Assembly: GCA_001604185.1 (NCBI GenBank)
Contig: LVAV01000032.1
Span: forward strand, 1-64,000
From: Clostridiales bacterium Firm_16
GTDB taxonomy: Bacteria; Bacillota; Clostridia; Saccharofermentanales; Saccharofermentanaceae
Length of the DNA: 64,000 nt
Direction: 5' to 3'
Part shown: in pieces, positions 16,284-24,918 of the stretch
Position numbering within the stretch: the stretch's first letter is position 1
Layout: each line of letters opens with the position of its first letter
Position numbers and translations under genes: made by a program
The notes under the pieces: model-generated
Databases searched by the model: none
The model's input: the letters and a program-made list of their open reading frames with translations, nothing else
What the model was told of the DNA's origin: nothing

Positions 16284-17139
16284 CGTTTCGGCCAATTGTC
16301 TCTCGGAAGCGGAGTTTGACCTCCATGCCCTGGGCGATATGCGATTGAATATCTTCGTCTAAAACCAAAGTATCTTCTCTGACCAATACCACAATAGTGG
16401 ACCCGCCAAGCCGGAAATACCCTTTCTCTTCTCCTTTGTCGAAAGCAGGCTTATTGTGATTGACGATACGTCCCACCATCAAAGCTCCGACTTCTATAAC
16501 CACGATCTCACCGAAGTGATCCGTATCCAGCACGGTCACCACTCGGCTATTCTCCTGATATACACGATATTGGCTTGATATATCACAGACAGTATGCAGT
16601 CTTCCCTTGATATGACGACTGCTCTTTCTTCTGCCGCTGTCAGAATATCCATAACGATGGTAATCATCGACAGAAAGGCGGAAAACCAGGCACTGGCCAC
16701 CCTGGTAGGCAGAAATATCCGTATCCTTGCCGACCAGATCTGTTACAGTATACTCGTTGCCCTTGATGAGGATTCGGTTATCCGGCTCGATGGGGTAGAC
16801 AGAAAGCTTACTGTCTGCCGGAGACACGAAGATCTCCGGATTCTGTTCCATCGGTCGGCACTCCTGACGGATCTCACGCGTAAAAAAATCATTCAGTGAC
16901 TTATACTTCTTCGGGACATATTCTTCCATATTGATATGGTTTTTCTCAATGAAGCCCTTAATATTCGCTTTCGAAAGGAAGGTGTCCGTATACACACCGC
17001 CGATCTTCGAGATCGGACGGCTCAGAACCAATGGCATAATAAAACGGCCGAAAGCGGTCCCGTATAGTTTCTTCAGAAACCCGCCACCGTATTGTACATC
17101 GGTATAATAGCTATTTTCTTTTCGGTTATAAACTTGCAT
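16276..17139 (-). CDS. psd: Phosphatidylserine decarboxylase
   Basis: Makes phosphatidylethanolamine from phosphatidylserine at the membrane. The 287-residue proenzyme shows the conserved SPADSK (about 106) and DDYHRY (about 158), and the self-cleavage motif LGGST (about 243-247), where cleavage before Ser creates the pyruvoyl prosthetic group. The region after DYHRY reads GYSDSGRRKSSRHIKG, a little unlike the common HFPDSG form, but the cleavage site is intact. AGGAG lies 5 bases before the ATG. It sits 32 bases behind an ABC exporter gene, probably in one operon with it. The CDP-diacylglycerol supplier cdsA is at 48079; no phosphatidylserine synthase is in the window. Confidence 0.95.
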   Translation of the reverse strand: MQVYNRKENSYYTDVQYGGGFLKKLYGTAFGRFIMPLVLSRPISKIGGVYTDTFLSKANIKGFIEKNHINMEEYVPKKYKSLNDFFTREIRQECRPMEQNPEIFVSPADSKLSVYPIEPDNRILIKGNEYTVTDLVGKDTDISAYQGGQCLVFRLSVDDYHRYGYSDSGRRKSSRHIKGRLHTVCDISSQYRVYQENSRVVTVLDTDHFGEIVVIEVGALMVGRIVNHNKPAFDKGEEKGYFRLGGSTIVVLVREDTLVLDEDIQSHIAQGMEVKLRFRETIGRNVL

Positions 17140-17171
17140 GTTCTCTCCTGACTTTTCTCACCGATTATAGC

Positions 17172-19073
17172 TTAATATACGTCATTTTGCACCATATTCT
17201 TTTCTTCCCATTCAGGGGGTGTAGTATTCTCGCTTCCCTGCATGTCCAGGATCTTTCTGAACTGAGTCTCATACAGATCGCGATAGATTCCTTCCTTAGC
17301 AAGCAGTTCCTGATGCGTACCGGCTTCCGCAACATGACCATCCGCAATGACCACGATTTTCTCCGCTTTCATAATGGTAGACAGTCTATGTGCAATAACG
17401 ATCGATGTACGATTCTGCATCAAGATCTCCAGCGCATCGGAAATCGCATTCTCGGAAATGGAATCCAGCGCACTGGTGGCCTCATCCAGGATCAGTATCT
17501 TCGGGTCTTTGAGAACTACACGTGCAATACTGATACGCTGTTTCTCGCCACCGGAAAGCTTCAGTCCACGGTTACCGACAACCGTATTATATCCATCAGG
17601 CTGTTTCACGATGAAGTCGTGTATACTTGCGATCTTACAAGCCTTCTCAATCTCCTCATCCGTGGCATCTTCCTTCGCATATAGCAGATTTTCCTTGATC
17701 GTACCATTGAAAAGGTAAGTGTCCTGAGTCACCACGCCGATCTGTTGGCGAAGATACGTCAGATCGATGTCTCGCACATCCACTCCCGCGATTTTCACAC
17801 TGCCTTCCTGCACATCGTAAAGTCTCGGAATAAAGTTGACAACTGTAGATTTACCAGAACCGGAAGGTCCGACAATGGCGTACATCTTCCCACCCGGAAC
17901 GGTAAAAGTAACATCCTTGAGCAGTTCTTTTTCCTCGGTATAGGAGAAACGCACATGATCAAATACGATATCCTTGTTGGTCACATCCGGTTTCTTACCG
18001 TCTTTCGGGGATACCAACGGGTTTTCCCTGTCGAAATAGTCGAAGATACGGGTAAAAAGCGCCAGAGAACGGGTAAAGTCAACACCGAGATTCATGAGCG
18101 ACTCCACCGGACGGTAAAGGCGATTGATCAGGGCCACGGTAGCCGTCACCACACCAACCGTCAGTGTAGTATCGATCTTCTTGATGATACACAGACCACC
18201 GGCAAAATAGATCAGCAGCGGACCAACCTGGGTGAACATACCCATCATGACACGGAACCATTTACCGCTTCTCTGCTCTTTTAACGAAAGCTTAGTCACT
18301 TCTTCATTTACGGAAACAAAGTTTTCGTATTCCTTCTGCTCTCTTGTAAACAGCTTGACCAGCATTGATCCAGACACAGAAAGGGTCTCATTGATGACCT
18401 GGTTCAGTTCATCGTTCTTCTCCTGGGTCTTGGAAAGAAGCTTGAACCGATTCTGACCCACATTTCTGGTAGGAAGGATCAGAAGCGGAATAATGACTAT
18501 ACCCACTAGGGCCAGCGGAACACTCATGGTGAACAATGCTACCAGCGTAGTAACGACGGTAGCAAGATTATTCACACAACTGGACAAGGTATTGGAAATA
18601 ACGGAACTCACTCCGGAAATATCCGTATTCATACGGGTAATAATGTCGCCCTGCTTCTCCGTTGTGAAGAAACTGTGCGGCATCCATTGCAGGTGACGGT
18701 ACATCTCATTCTTCATATCGAAGATCACACGCTGGGAGATCCAGGCATTGATATAACTTTCTATCACGCTGATAAACTGCGACACGGTCAGCGCGGCGAA
18801 TGCTGCAATAAGGAGTTTGATCAGAAGCCCCATGTCTTCTCCCAGAAGCGCTTTGTCCACGATCTTTCCTGTAATGATAGACGGAAGCAGTCCCACCACC
18901 GCAGACAGCAGGATCGCCAGGATCACCATGGCAAACTGAAGCTTATAAGGCTTCATGTACGAAGCAATTCGTTTCAGCAGCTGCTTAGTGACCTTTGGTT
19001 TATTCTTTTTCTCTTCTTCCGTCAGAAAACCTCGAGGTCCCAAGCCCATTCTTCCCGGTCCGCCCATTCCCAT
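17172..19073 (-). CDS. ABC exporter, fused membrane and ATPase domains
   Basis: A 633-residue half-transporter of the MsbA/BmrA type that works as a dimer or heterodimer. An unusual Met/Gly-rich start (MGMGGPGRMGLGPRGF) precedes six membrane helices (about 45-340). The nucleotide-binding domain (about 370-610) has Walker A GPSGSGKST, signature LSGGEKQR, Walker B ILILDEATSALD and switch IAHRLST, so it should be active. Substrates of the family include lipids, drugs and peptides; the neighbours (acyltransferase upstream, psd downstream) favour a lipid or envelope substrate, but that is inference. GGAAGGTG lies upstream of the ATG. Confidence 0.95.
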   Translation of the reverse strand: MGMGGPGRMGLGPRGFLTEEEKKNKPKVTKQLLKRIASYMKPYKLQFAMVILAILLSAVVGLLPSIITGKIVDKALLGEDMGLLIKLLIAAFAALTVSQFISVIESYINAWISQRVIFDMKNEMYRHLQWMPHSFFTTEKQGDIITRMNTDISGVSSVISNTLSSCVNNLATVVTTLVALFTMSVPLALVGIVIIPLLILPTRNVGQNRFKLLSKTQEKNDELNQVINETLSVSGSMLVKLFTREQKEYENFVSVNEEVTKLSLKEQRSGKWFRVMMGMFTQVGPLLIYFAGGLCIIKKIDTTLTVGVVTATVALINRLYRPVESLMNLGVDFTRSLALFTRIFDYFDRENPLVSPKDGKKPDVTNKDIVFDHVRFSYTEEKELLKDVTFTVPGGKMYAIVGPSGSGKSTVVNFIPRLYDVQEGSVKIAGVDVRDIDLTYLRQQIGVVTQDTYLFNGTIKENLLYAKEDATDEEIEKACKIASIHDFIVKQPDGYNTVVGNRGLKLSGGEKQRISIARVVLKDPKILILDEATSALDSISENAISDALEILMQNRTSIVIAHRLSTIMKAEKIVVIADGHVAEAGTHQELLAKEGIYRDLYETQFRKILDMQGSENTTPPEWEEKNMVQNDVY

Positions 19074-19105
19074 AGTGGATCACCTTCCATTCCCTGCCAT
19101 CATTC

Positions 19106-20386
19106 TTACGACTGCGCTTCTTCTGTCTTTATCTTTTTCTTTCTGAAAAGAACTTTCGTTACTCCGTCACACATATACTTCTCTATGACGCCCAGTATCA
19201 CGGTCACAACTACGACAGCGACTGCATAGATCAGCAGATTATATTTTCCCGCCTTGAAGGGAGAAGTCTCATTCTTCTGCAGGAAACGAAGTACGGTTAT
19301 GGCCATCAGATTCATAAGATATGTGTGAAGCGAGTATTTTCCGAAGAATCTTGTAACCGGATTGTTCACATGATACTTCATAAGAAATACTACTACGACC
19401 ACACCCAGCAGAATAAAGAGCGGAAGCTGGCAGAAGTATGTCTTGATCTTCTCGGAAACACCTGCGCCCTTTCCGTTGAACTCCGTCCAGTAACCGAACT
19501 TACTCTGTCCATAGGAAGAAAGCTTATAGGCCACCATAGTCAGGATCAACAGGATATGGAATTTCAAAGCGTACATCTTCTTAAGCCACGGTACCAGATA
19601 CTTCTCATAGTTACAGAAGATCAAGCCCGTTACGAAGGCAATAGCCGAATTGACCCACCATTCTCCGCTGAACCACAGGATCTTCTGCTGTTTCCACCAG
19701 GTCGTATCCGGATGCATGAAATCCAGCCACCAGTTCTTCTTACCGCTCCACCAGGCGAAATGACCGTTATAGCAGAAACCAAGTCCCAGACCGATGGTCA
19801 CCAGCAATATGATCGCGAAACAGACAGGACGGTTCTTGATGAACCTGAAACTAAAGAAGAAAGCAAAATATAAAACGGTGAGCACGATCGGGAACCATGC
19901 ATAAGCATTCATCATGGTCAGACCTGTGAAATTGCAGATCCATTGCGCCGTCGGCATCTTTACTCCAGATACCAGATTAACAAGTCCGTAGATCAGCACG
20001 TTCACATAGAAAGGCACTACGATCGTCTTAACGATACGGTTCTTGACGAAACCCTTCAGATAATTCTCTTTCGTATTCAGACTCTTCATAAGTCCATAAC
20101 CGGAACAGAAGAAAAAGATGGCTACAAAATAGGCGCCCGCGTTGACAAATGGCGACAACACCTTCTGATCCTTGAAGATCTGTTCCTGTGAAATGTGATG
20201 CAGGATAACGCCGATAGCTGCAAAACCACGCAATGATTTCATGATATCCAGGCTTGCGAAATCCTCGTTAAACTCTTTCTTTCCGAACTTAATGTCCGCT
20301 CCCCAAATAAAAAGGATGATCAACAAATAATAGGCAATCTGCTTTGCTGCCATCCACCAACTCATATCCCCTAAGAATCCAGGCAT
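19106..20386 (-). CDS. Membrane acyltransferase (Acyltransferase_3 family)
   Basis: A 426-residue integral membrane protein with about ten hydrophobic segments. Near residue 58 it has the family signature SLRGFAAIGVILHHIS (conserved Arg and His) and then FFFCSGYGLM. Such enzymes O-acylate sugars, peptidoglycan, exopolysaccharide or lipids using acyl-CoA. The ATG at 20386 is chosen because GGAGGGG lies 6 bases upstream; a longer frame starting 13 codons earlier lacks a site. It is the first gene of the likely acyltransferase-ABC-psd-zinc ribbon-lipoprotein operon, which suggests envelope modification. The acceptor is unknown. Confidence 0.9.
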   Translation of the reverse strand: MPGFLGDMSWWMAAKQIAYYLLIILFIWGADIKFGKKEFNEDFASLDIMKSLRGFAAIGVILHHISQEQIFKDQKVLSPFVNAGAYFVAIFFFCSGYGLMKSLNTKENYLKGFVKNRIVKTIVVPFYVNVLIYGLVNLVSGVKMPTAQWICNFTGLTMMNAYAWFPIVLTVLYFAFFFSFRFIKNRPVCFAIILLVTIGLGLGFCYNGHFAWWSGKKNWWLDFMHPDTTWWKQQKILWFSGEWWVNSAIAFVTGLIFCNYEKYLVPWLKKMYALKFHILLILTMVAYKLSSYGQSKFGYWTEFNGKGAGVSEKIKTYFCQLPLFILLGVVVVVFLMKYHVNNPVTRFFGKYSLHTYLMNLMAITVLRFLQKNETSPFKAGKYNLLIYAVAVVVVTVILGVIEKYMCDGVTKVLFRKKKIKTEEAQS

Positions 20387-20523
20387 ATTTCCCCTCCTGC
20401 CTATAATCATAGAATACTTAACCATTTTCCCATACTTTACGGATCTTGAATACTTTTTTCTAAATGGAATCAGAAATTTAGTCGCAATTTATTCATAAAT
20501 TGATAAAAAAATACACGCATTTC

Positions 20524-20540
20524 TTTTCTAGACTAGAAAA
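20524..20540. promoter_or_regulatory. 17-bp palindrome, candidate operator
   Basis: TTTTCTAGACTAGAAAA is a perfect inverted repeat with a one-base centre. It lies 27 bases upstream of a plus-strand -35 box and about 140 bases upstream of the minus-strand acyltransferase gene. Which of the two it serves is not clear. Confidence 0.4.
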
Positions 20541-20567
20541 TGAGCAGGAAGTACAAAACAGTTATCT

Positions 20568-20596
20568 TTGACAATTGTCTCTTGTAGTTTCTATAT
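20568..20596 (+). promoter_or_regulatory. Orphan plus-strand promoter
   Basis: TTGACA (20568-20573), a 17-base spacer and CTATAT (20591-20596). No plus-strand gene follows; transcription would enter the hairpin at 20601-20634 and run antisense to the citrate synthase gene. The rest of the gene-free stretch 20387-20676 is A/T-rich, with no coding signal. Confidence 0.45.
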
Positions 20597-20600
20597 GAAG

Positions 20601-20634
20601 AGGCGTCCATCCGGTCAATACCGAGTGGACGCCT
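20601..20634. other. Strong hairpin after the citrate synthase gene
   Basis: AGGCGTCCA/TGGACGCCT forms a 9-bp stem, extended by an inner CGGT/ACCG. On the minus strand it follows citrate synthase without a T-run. On the plus strand it is followed by ACTTTGTGCTTTTC, a weak T-tract. It could be a transcript-end stabiliser or a small RNA body. Confidence 0.45.
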
Positions 20635-20676
20635 ACTTTGTGCTTTTCAATAGTTGATGATTACGGGAACGGACAC

Positions 20677-22074
20677 TTATAATGCGGGATCCGAATCATT
20701 ATTCCGCTCATCCATAGGTGTATAACCTCTTCTCTTGCGGACGGATTTATATGCAGGACGCATGATCCTACCACCGGAAACCAGTTCCTCGACACGATGT
20801 GCGCTCCAGCCTGCAATTCTCGCGCATGCGAACAGCGGCGTAAACAGTTCCGGCGGGATCCCCAACATGGAATAGATGAATCCGGCATAGAAGTCCACAT
20901 TCGCACATACGATCTTCTCACTATTCTTCACACGGCGGAACACCTCTGGAGCCAGTCTCTCCGTAAGAGTATAAAGCTCGTAGGCATCTTCCTTACCGCA
21001 CTCGAAAGCAAGAGATCTTGCATAATCTCTAAGAAGTCTTGTACGCGGATCGGAAAGTGTATATACCGCATGACCGATACCATAGATCAAGCCAGACTTA
21101 TCGAAAGCCTGCTTGGTCAGGATCTTCTCCAGATATGCACTCACTTCATTCTCGTCACGCCAGTTCGATACATTCTCCATCAACTCCTGCATCATGGCAT
21201 AGGCCTTATTGCTGGCACCGCCATGCTGAGGGCCCTTCAGCGAACCGATCGCCGCCGCAATGACCGAATAAGTATCCGAACCGGTAGAAGAAACCGCGTG
21301 TGTTACGAACGAAGAATTATTACCGCCACCATGTTCCGCATGCAGAACCAGTGCCAGATCCAGCGTTCTCGCTTCCAGTTCCGTGAACTTACCGTCCTCA
21401 CGGATCATGTGAAGGATATTCTGGGCAGTGTTATACTGCGGGATCGGTGCATGGATAAAGAGACTCTTCTTCTCCACATAGTGCCGTCTTGCCATATAAG
21501 CATAAGAAACGATCACCGGGAATCTTGCGATCAGCTGGATACACTGTCTCAACACATTATCGATCTGGATCGAATCCGGGTTATCGTCATAAGAATATAA
21601 AGCCAATACCGACCGGGCCAGCTTGTTCATGATATCCGGGCTGGGGGCCTTCAGGATCATATCCTCAGTGAAAGATGGCGGAAGTTCACGATACGAAGCC
21701 AGAAGCTCGGTAAAAGAACTCACCTGCTTATCTGTCGGAAGATCTCCGAAAAGCAGCAGATAGGCCGTCTCTTCATAACCGAAACGCTTATTCTCATAGA
21801 AACCTCTGACCAGATCAGCTATCTCAATACCTTGATAGAACAGTCTTCCCTCCACAGGAATACGTTCTGCATCATCGACAATATAGCTCATGACTTCTCC
21901 GACTTCTGTCAGACCAACCAGAACACCCGTGCCGTCACGGTTTCGAAGTCCTCTCTTCACGTTATAACGTTCATAAAGGAATGGATCGATCTTAGACTTT
22001 TCCGTAGCCAGCGAAGCCAGGTCGCGTATCAGTTTCTTTTTCTGCACATCATCGTACAAGGGAGGATCCTCCAT
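20677..22074 (-). CDS. Citrate synthase (Si type)
   Basis: Condenses oxaloacetate and acetyl-CoA to citrate. The 465-residue protein has the GltA/CitZ fold signatures HAEHGGGNNSSFVTHAVSSTGSDTYSVIAAAIGSLKGPQHGGA (in parts, about 250-290), GIGHAVYTLSDPR (about 340) and the C-terminal catalytic region. Many Clostridia use an unrelated Re-citrate synthase instead, so this Si-type enzyme is worth noting. Start: the ATG at 22074 has only a weak A/G-rich site, while a TTG five codons later (22059) has GGAGG 8 bases upstream and may be the true start. It lies 55 bases behind ktrB, with no clear terminator between. Confidence 0.95.
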   Translation of the reverse strand: MEDPPLYDDVQKKKLIRDLASLATEKSKIDPFLYERYNVKRGLRNRDGTGVLVGLTEVGEVMSYIVDDAERIPVEGRLFYQGIEIADLVRGFYENKRFGYEETAYLLLFGDLPTDKQVSSFTELLASYRELPPSFTEDMILKAPSPDIMNKLARSVLALYSYDDNPDSIQIDNVLRQCIQLIARFPVIVSYAYMARRHYVEKKSLFIHAPIPQYNTAQNILHMIREDGKFTELEARTLDLALVLHAEHGGGNNSSFVTHAVSSTGSDTYSVIAAAIGSLKGPQHGGASNKAYAMMQELMENVSNWRDENEVSAYLEKILTKQAFDKSGLIYGIGHAVYTLSDPRTRLLRDYARSLAFECGKEDAYELYTLTERLAPEVFRRVKNSEKIVCANVDFYAGFIYSMLGIPPELFTPLFACARIAGWSAHRVEELVSGGRIMRPAYKSVRKRRGYTPMDERNNDSDPAL

Positions 22075-22129
22075 TCATTTCTTTTCATTTGACATATAAT
22101 TATCAACTACAACGGAAACCTTTGTCAAG

Positions 22130-23581
22130 TTAACCAAGATGGATCTTCGCTTCCGGGTAAACATTCTTATATTGCTTGCCCTTCTTCATGATCATGCCCA
22201 TTGCGAAAGTGATCGGACCTACGCGGCCCAGGAACATAACAGGAATGATCGCCAGTTGTCCCCAGAAGGAGAATTGCGGCGTCGACGCGGAGGACACACC
22301 TACTGTACCGAAAGCAGATGCCGACTCGAACAACAGGTCCACGAAAGTAAATTTACCTTGCGCAAGCAGTGCACGTTCCGTCACTGACAGAACACAAGCA
22401 AGGGCCACAACAACGGCAACACCAAGCGCAAAGATCGTCAAAGCTCGTTGTACGGTATCTCTGGATACACGGTGGTTATGGAACAGCACTTCCGATTTAC
22501 CGCTGAGGTCACTCTTCACCGCACAGAACAAAAGCGCAAAAACCTGGACCTTGATACCACCACCGGTACTGCCCGCTCCGGCTCCGATAAACATCAGAAT
22601 GGCACAGATGATCTTGGTACAATCTCTCATCGCCAGAAGATCGATGGAATTCATACCCGCAGTACGCATGGACATAGACTGAAAAAGCGCTGCAGAGATC
22701 TTACTACCACCCGAAAGATTACCGATGGTCAGACCATTCTTGTTACTCCACTCCATGATTAGGATCAACAGTGTTCCTACAATAAGCAGTCCAAGCATCA
22801 TAAAGAAAGCAAGTCTCGTATGCAGCTTAATATGGATATTTGTACGTTCCTTCTTATCATGATTACGGATCGCACGGATCTTCTGTCTGGAGAAATCGAT
22901 CAGATCCTTCCACACATGGAAACCAAGTCCGCCGGAGAAGATCAGGAACGTGGTCGTCAACATAATGACCGGATTCGCATTAAAGCCGGTAAAACTGGAA
23001 TACGGACCTGTAGCCGTATCACCCAGAAGATCAAAGCCCGCATTACAGAAGGCAGACACGGAAAGGAACAAAGATTTAAACAATCCTGTTCCAAGGCCGA
23101 ACATCGGCACCAACTGCGTAGCAAAAAGTACAAATCCGATCATCTCAAATCCGAAAGTCATCATGATGATGGTCAGAAGTAATCCACGAAGTTCCGTCAA
23201 AGAGAAACTTCCCGTACTCTCACGGGCCAGAAGCCGGGTACGCAGATTTACCTTTCTACGGAAAAAACTCACCGCAAACGTATAGATCGTTACCAGTCCC
23301 AGACCCCCGACCTGGATCAGCAGCAGGAGCACGACACGCCCGAAGGTATTAAAGGTCGTAGCCGTATCTCTTACCACCAGCCCCGTCACGCAGGTGGCAG
23401 AAACCGTGGTAAAAAACGAATCAAAGAATCCGATGCTCTTACCCGATTGAGTAACAAAAGGCAACATCAGAAGTATCGTTCCGATGAACATAATAAACAG
23501 GAAACTACATACGATGACACGAGCCGGACGATCCATCATCCACTCTATGACTCTTTTCGTCTTAGACTGTCGGATCAGCAT
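22130..23581 (-). CDS. KtrB/TrkH-family potassium channel subunit
   Basis: A 483-residue membrane protein that forms the K+-conducting part of a Ktr/Trk uptake system. It has four membrane-pore-membrane repeats with filter segments such as TTVSATCVTGL (about 60), SAFCNAGFDLL (about 180), MSMRTAGMNSIDL (about 305) and ESASAFGTVGVSS (about 425). The ATG follows the stop codon of the downstream-facing RCK gene with no gap, so subunit synthesis is probably coupled. Two separate RCK proteins precede it. Confidence 0.94.
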   Translation of the reverse strand: MLIRQSKTKRVIEWMMDRPARVIVCSFLFIMFIGTILLMLPFVTQSGKSIGFFDSFFTTVSATCVTGLVVRDTATTFNTFGRVVLLLLIQVGGLGLVTIYTFAVSFFRRKVNLRTRLLARESTGSFSLTELRGLLLTIIMMTFGFEMIGFVLFATQLVPMFGLGTGLFKSLFLSVSAFCNAGFDLLGDTATGPYSSFTGFNANPVIMLTTTFLIFSGGLGFHVWKDLIDFSRQKIRAIRNHDKKERTNIHIKLHTRLAFFMMLGLLIVGTLLILIMEWSNKNGLTIGNLSGGSKISAALFQSMSMRTAGMNSIDLLAMRDCTKIICAILMFIGAGAGSTGGGIKVQVFALLFCAVKSDLSGKSEVLFHNHRVSRDTVQRALTIFALGVAVVVALACVLSVTERALLAQGKFTFVDLLFESASAFGTVGVSSASTPQFSFWGQLAIIPVMFLGRVGPITFAMGMIMKKGKQYKNVYPEAKIHLG

Positions 23582-24235
23582 TTAACACACCATCGCTTTC
23601 CAGATCTGCTCGATATCCTTATGGGCACAGACCATCATGATCTGCGCACCGGCATGCATGACAGAATCACCGACCGGGGTGATGGTCTCGCCATTCTCAT
23701 CTGCCATAACTACTACACGGGCATCCCGTACGAACTTATACTCAGAGAGTGTTTTGCCACAGGCATCTGAGTGCTCAGAAAGGATAAACTCCACCAGTAC
23801 ACGGTCAGAATTCTTAATACGGTGAACGATACGCAGACCCTCATAATCGATTTCCTGCTCAATAAGATGAGCCAGGATCTGCGTCTCCGAGAAGGCGTAA
23901 TTGATTCCGAAATGCTCCATGACCGCCTGATTCTTCGGGTTATTGACACGTGCGATCGCAACTCTGACATCCAGATGCTTCTTCGCGATCTGACACGCCA
24001 GCATATTCGTCTCATCCTGTTCTGTCAGGGCAACGATCATGTCCGTATTATCACATGCGTTCTTCAACACCGGATATGCCGAACCATCACCACAGATCAC
24101 CTCGGAAACCAGGTTATCTGCGAAACGCTTGGCCGCTTCCGGATCTTTATCGATGATAACGATCTCATGAGTGGATTCCAGTTCACGGATCAGATAGTAG
24201 GCAAGCTTGCCCGCACCAACAATAACGATTTTCAT
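23582..24235 (-). CDS. Ktr/Trk RCK regulatory subunit (second of two)
   Basis: A 217-residue cytoplasmic gating subunit: an RCK_N Rossmann domain with the nucleotide-binding GAGKLAYYL (6-16) and acidic VIIDKD at strand 2, then an RCK_C domain (about 140-217). Rings of such subunits bind nucleotides and gate the KtrB channel. It directly abuts ktrB and follows another RCK gene by 17 bases. Confidence 0.93.
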   Translation of the reverse strand: MKIVIVGAGKLAYYLIRELESTHEIVIIDKDPEAAKRFADNLVSEVICGDGSAYPVLKNACDNTDMIVALTEQDETNMLACQIAKKHLDVRVAIARVNNPKNQAVMEHFGINYAFSETQILAHLIEQEIDYEGLRIVHRIKNSDRVLVEFILSEHSDACGKTLSEYKFVRDARVVVMADENGETITPVGDSVMHAGAQIMMVCAHKDIEQIWKAMVC

Positions 24236-24252
24236 AACTTATTCACCGGATA

Positions 24253-24882
24253 TCAGACTTTCCTTTCAGCCAGAACCAGCTTGTCCCCTTTCTCCAGTTT
24301 CATGTCAGGAAGAGCCATGATCAGGCTGTCATGCCGAACAATGGCGAAGATATGGCGTCCTTCCGAATCCTCCATTTCACGGATCTTCGCGCCGAAGAAA
24401 TGTTTATCGAGATCCAGCATGGTGAACTGGATACTATTGCCGAAAATATTCGTATTACACTGTCCTACATAATCCTCTCGAGCCGCATTCTCTTCGATAG
24501 TATGCAGGAAAGCATCGGAAGTCAGTACAGTTGAAGAAATGGAAACAAATCCCGAATCGTCGAAAAGATGATAGTCTTCTGCACCGAAAACACGAGTAAT
24601 AACAGTCTTAACAGAGAAAAGATCACGAGCGATCTGGGAAGCCATCAGATTCTGGTTCTCACTGTCACTCATGGCACAAACGATATCCATCGAGCCGACT
24701 TCCGCCTCTGCAAGAACATCTTTGTCGATAATTACACCACTTACGGTCAAAACACCAAGATTCAGCTGCTGTTCCACTTCTGTTGCTTTCGGATCCACCA
24801 GCACACAGGTATGCCCTTTCTCAATCAGGCGCTTCAACAGGGAGATTCCTGCTCGGGAAGCTCCGAGGATCATGATCTGCAT
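24253..24882 (-). CDS. RCK (TrkA-type) regulatory protein (first of two)
   Basis: A 209-residue protein with RCK_N (GASRAG near 7-12, VLVDPK at strand 2) and RCK_C (about 130-209) domains. It differs strongly from the next gene, so the pair is not a recent duplication. Together they resemble an E. coli TrkA (two tandem RCK units) split into two genes. GGAGG lies upstream of the ATG. It follows the rRNA methyltransferase gene by 36 bases, so K+ transport genes may be read from the infC operon promoter. Confidence 0.9.
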   Translation of the reverse strand: MQIMILGASRAGISLLKRLIEKGHTCVLVDPKATEVEQQLNLGVLTVSGVIIDKDVLAEAEVGSMDIVCAMSDSENQNLMASQIARDLFSVKTVITRVFGAEDYHLFDDSGFVSISSTVLTSDAFLHTIEENAAREDYVGQCNTNIFGNSIQFTMLDLDKHFFGAKIREMEDSEGRHIFAIVRHDSLIMALPDMKLEKGDKLVLAERKV

Positions 24883-24918
24883 ATGAGTTATTCCTCCTCC
24901 AAGACATCCTCACCGATG

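Noticed and set aside
20601-20634. Intrinsic terminator of citrate synthase
   Set aside because: The hairpin is good, but the minus strand after it reads CTTCATATAG, without a T-run. It is kept as a hairpin of unknown use.
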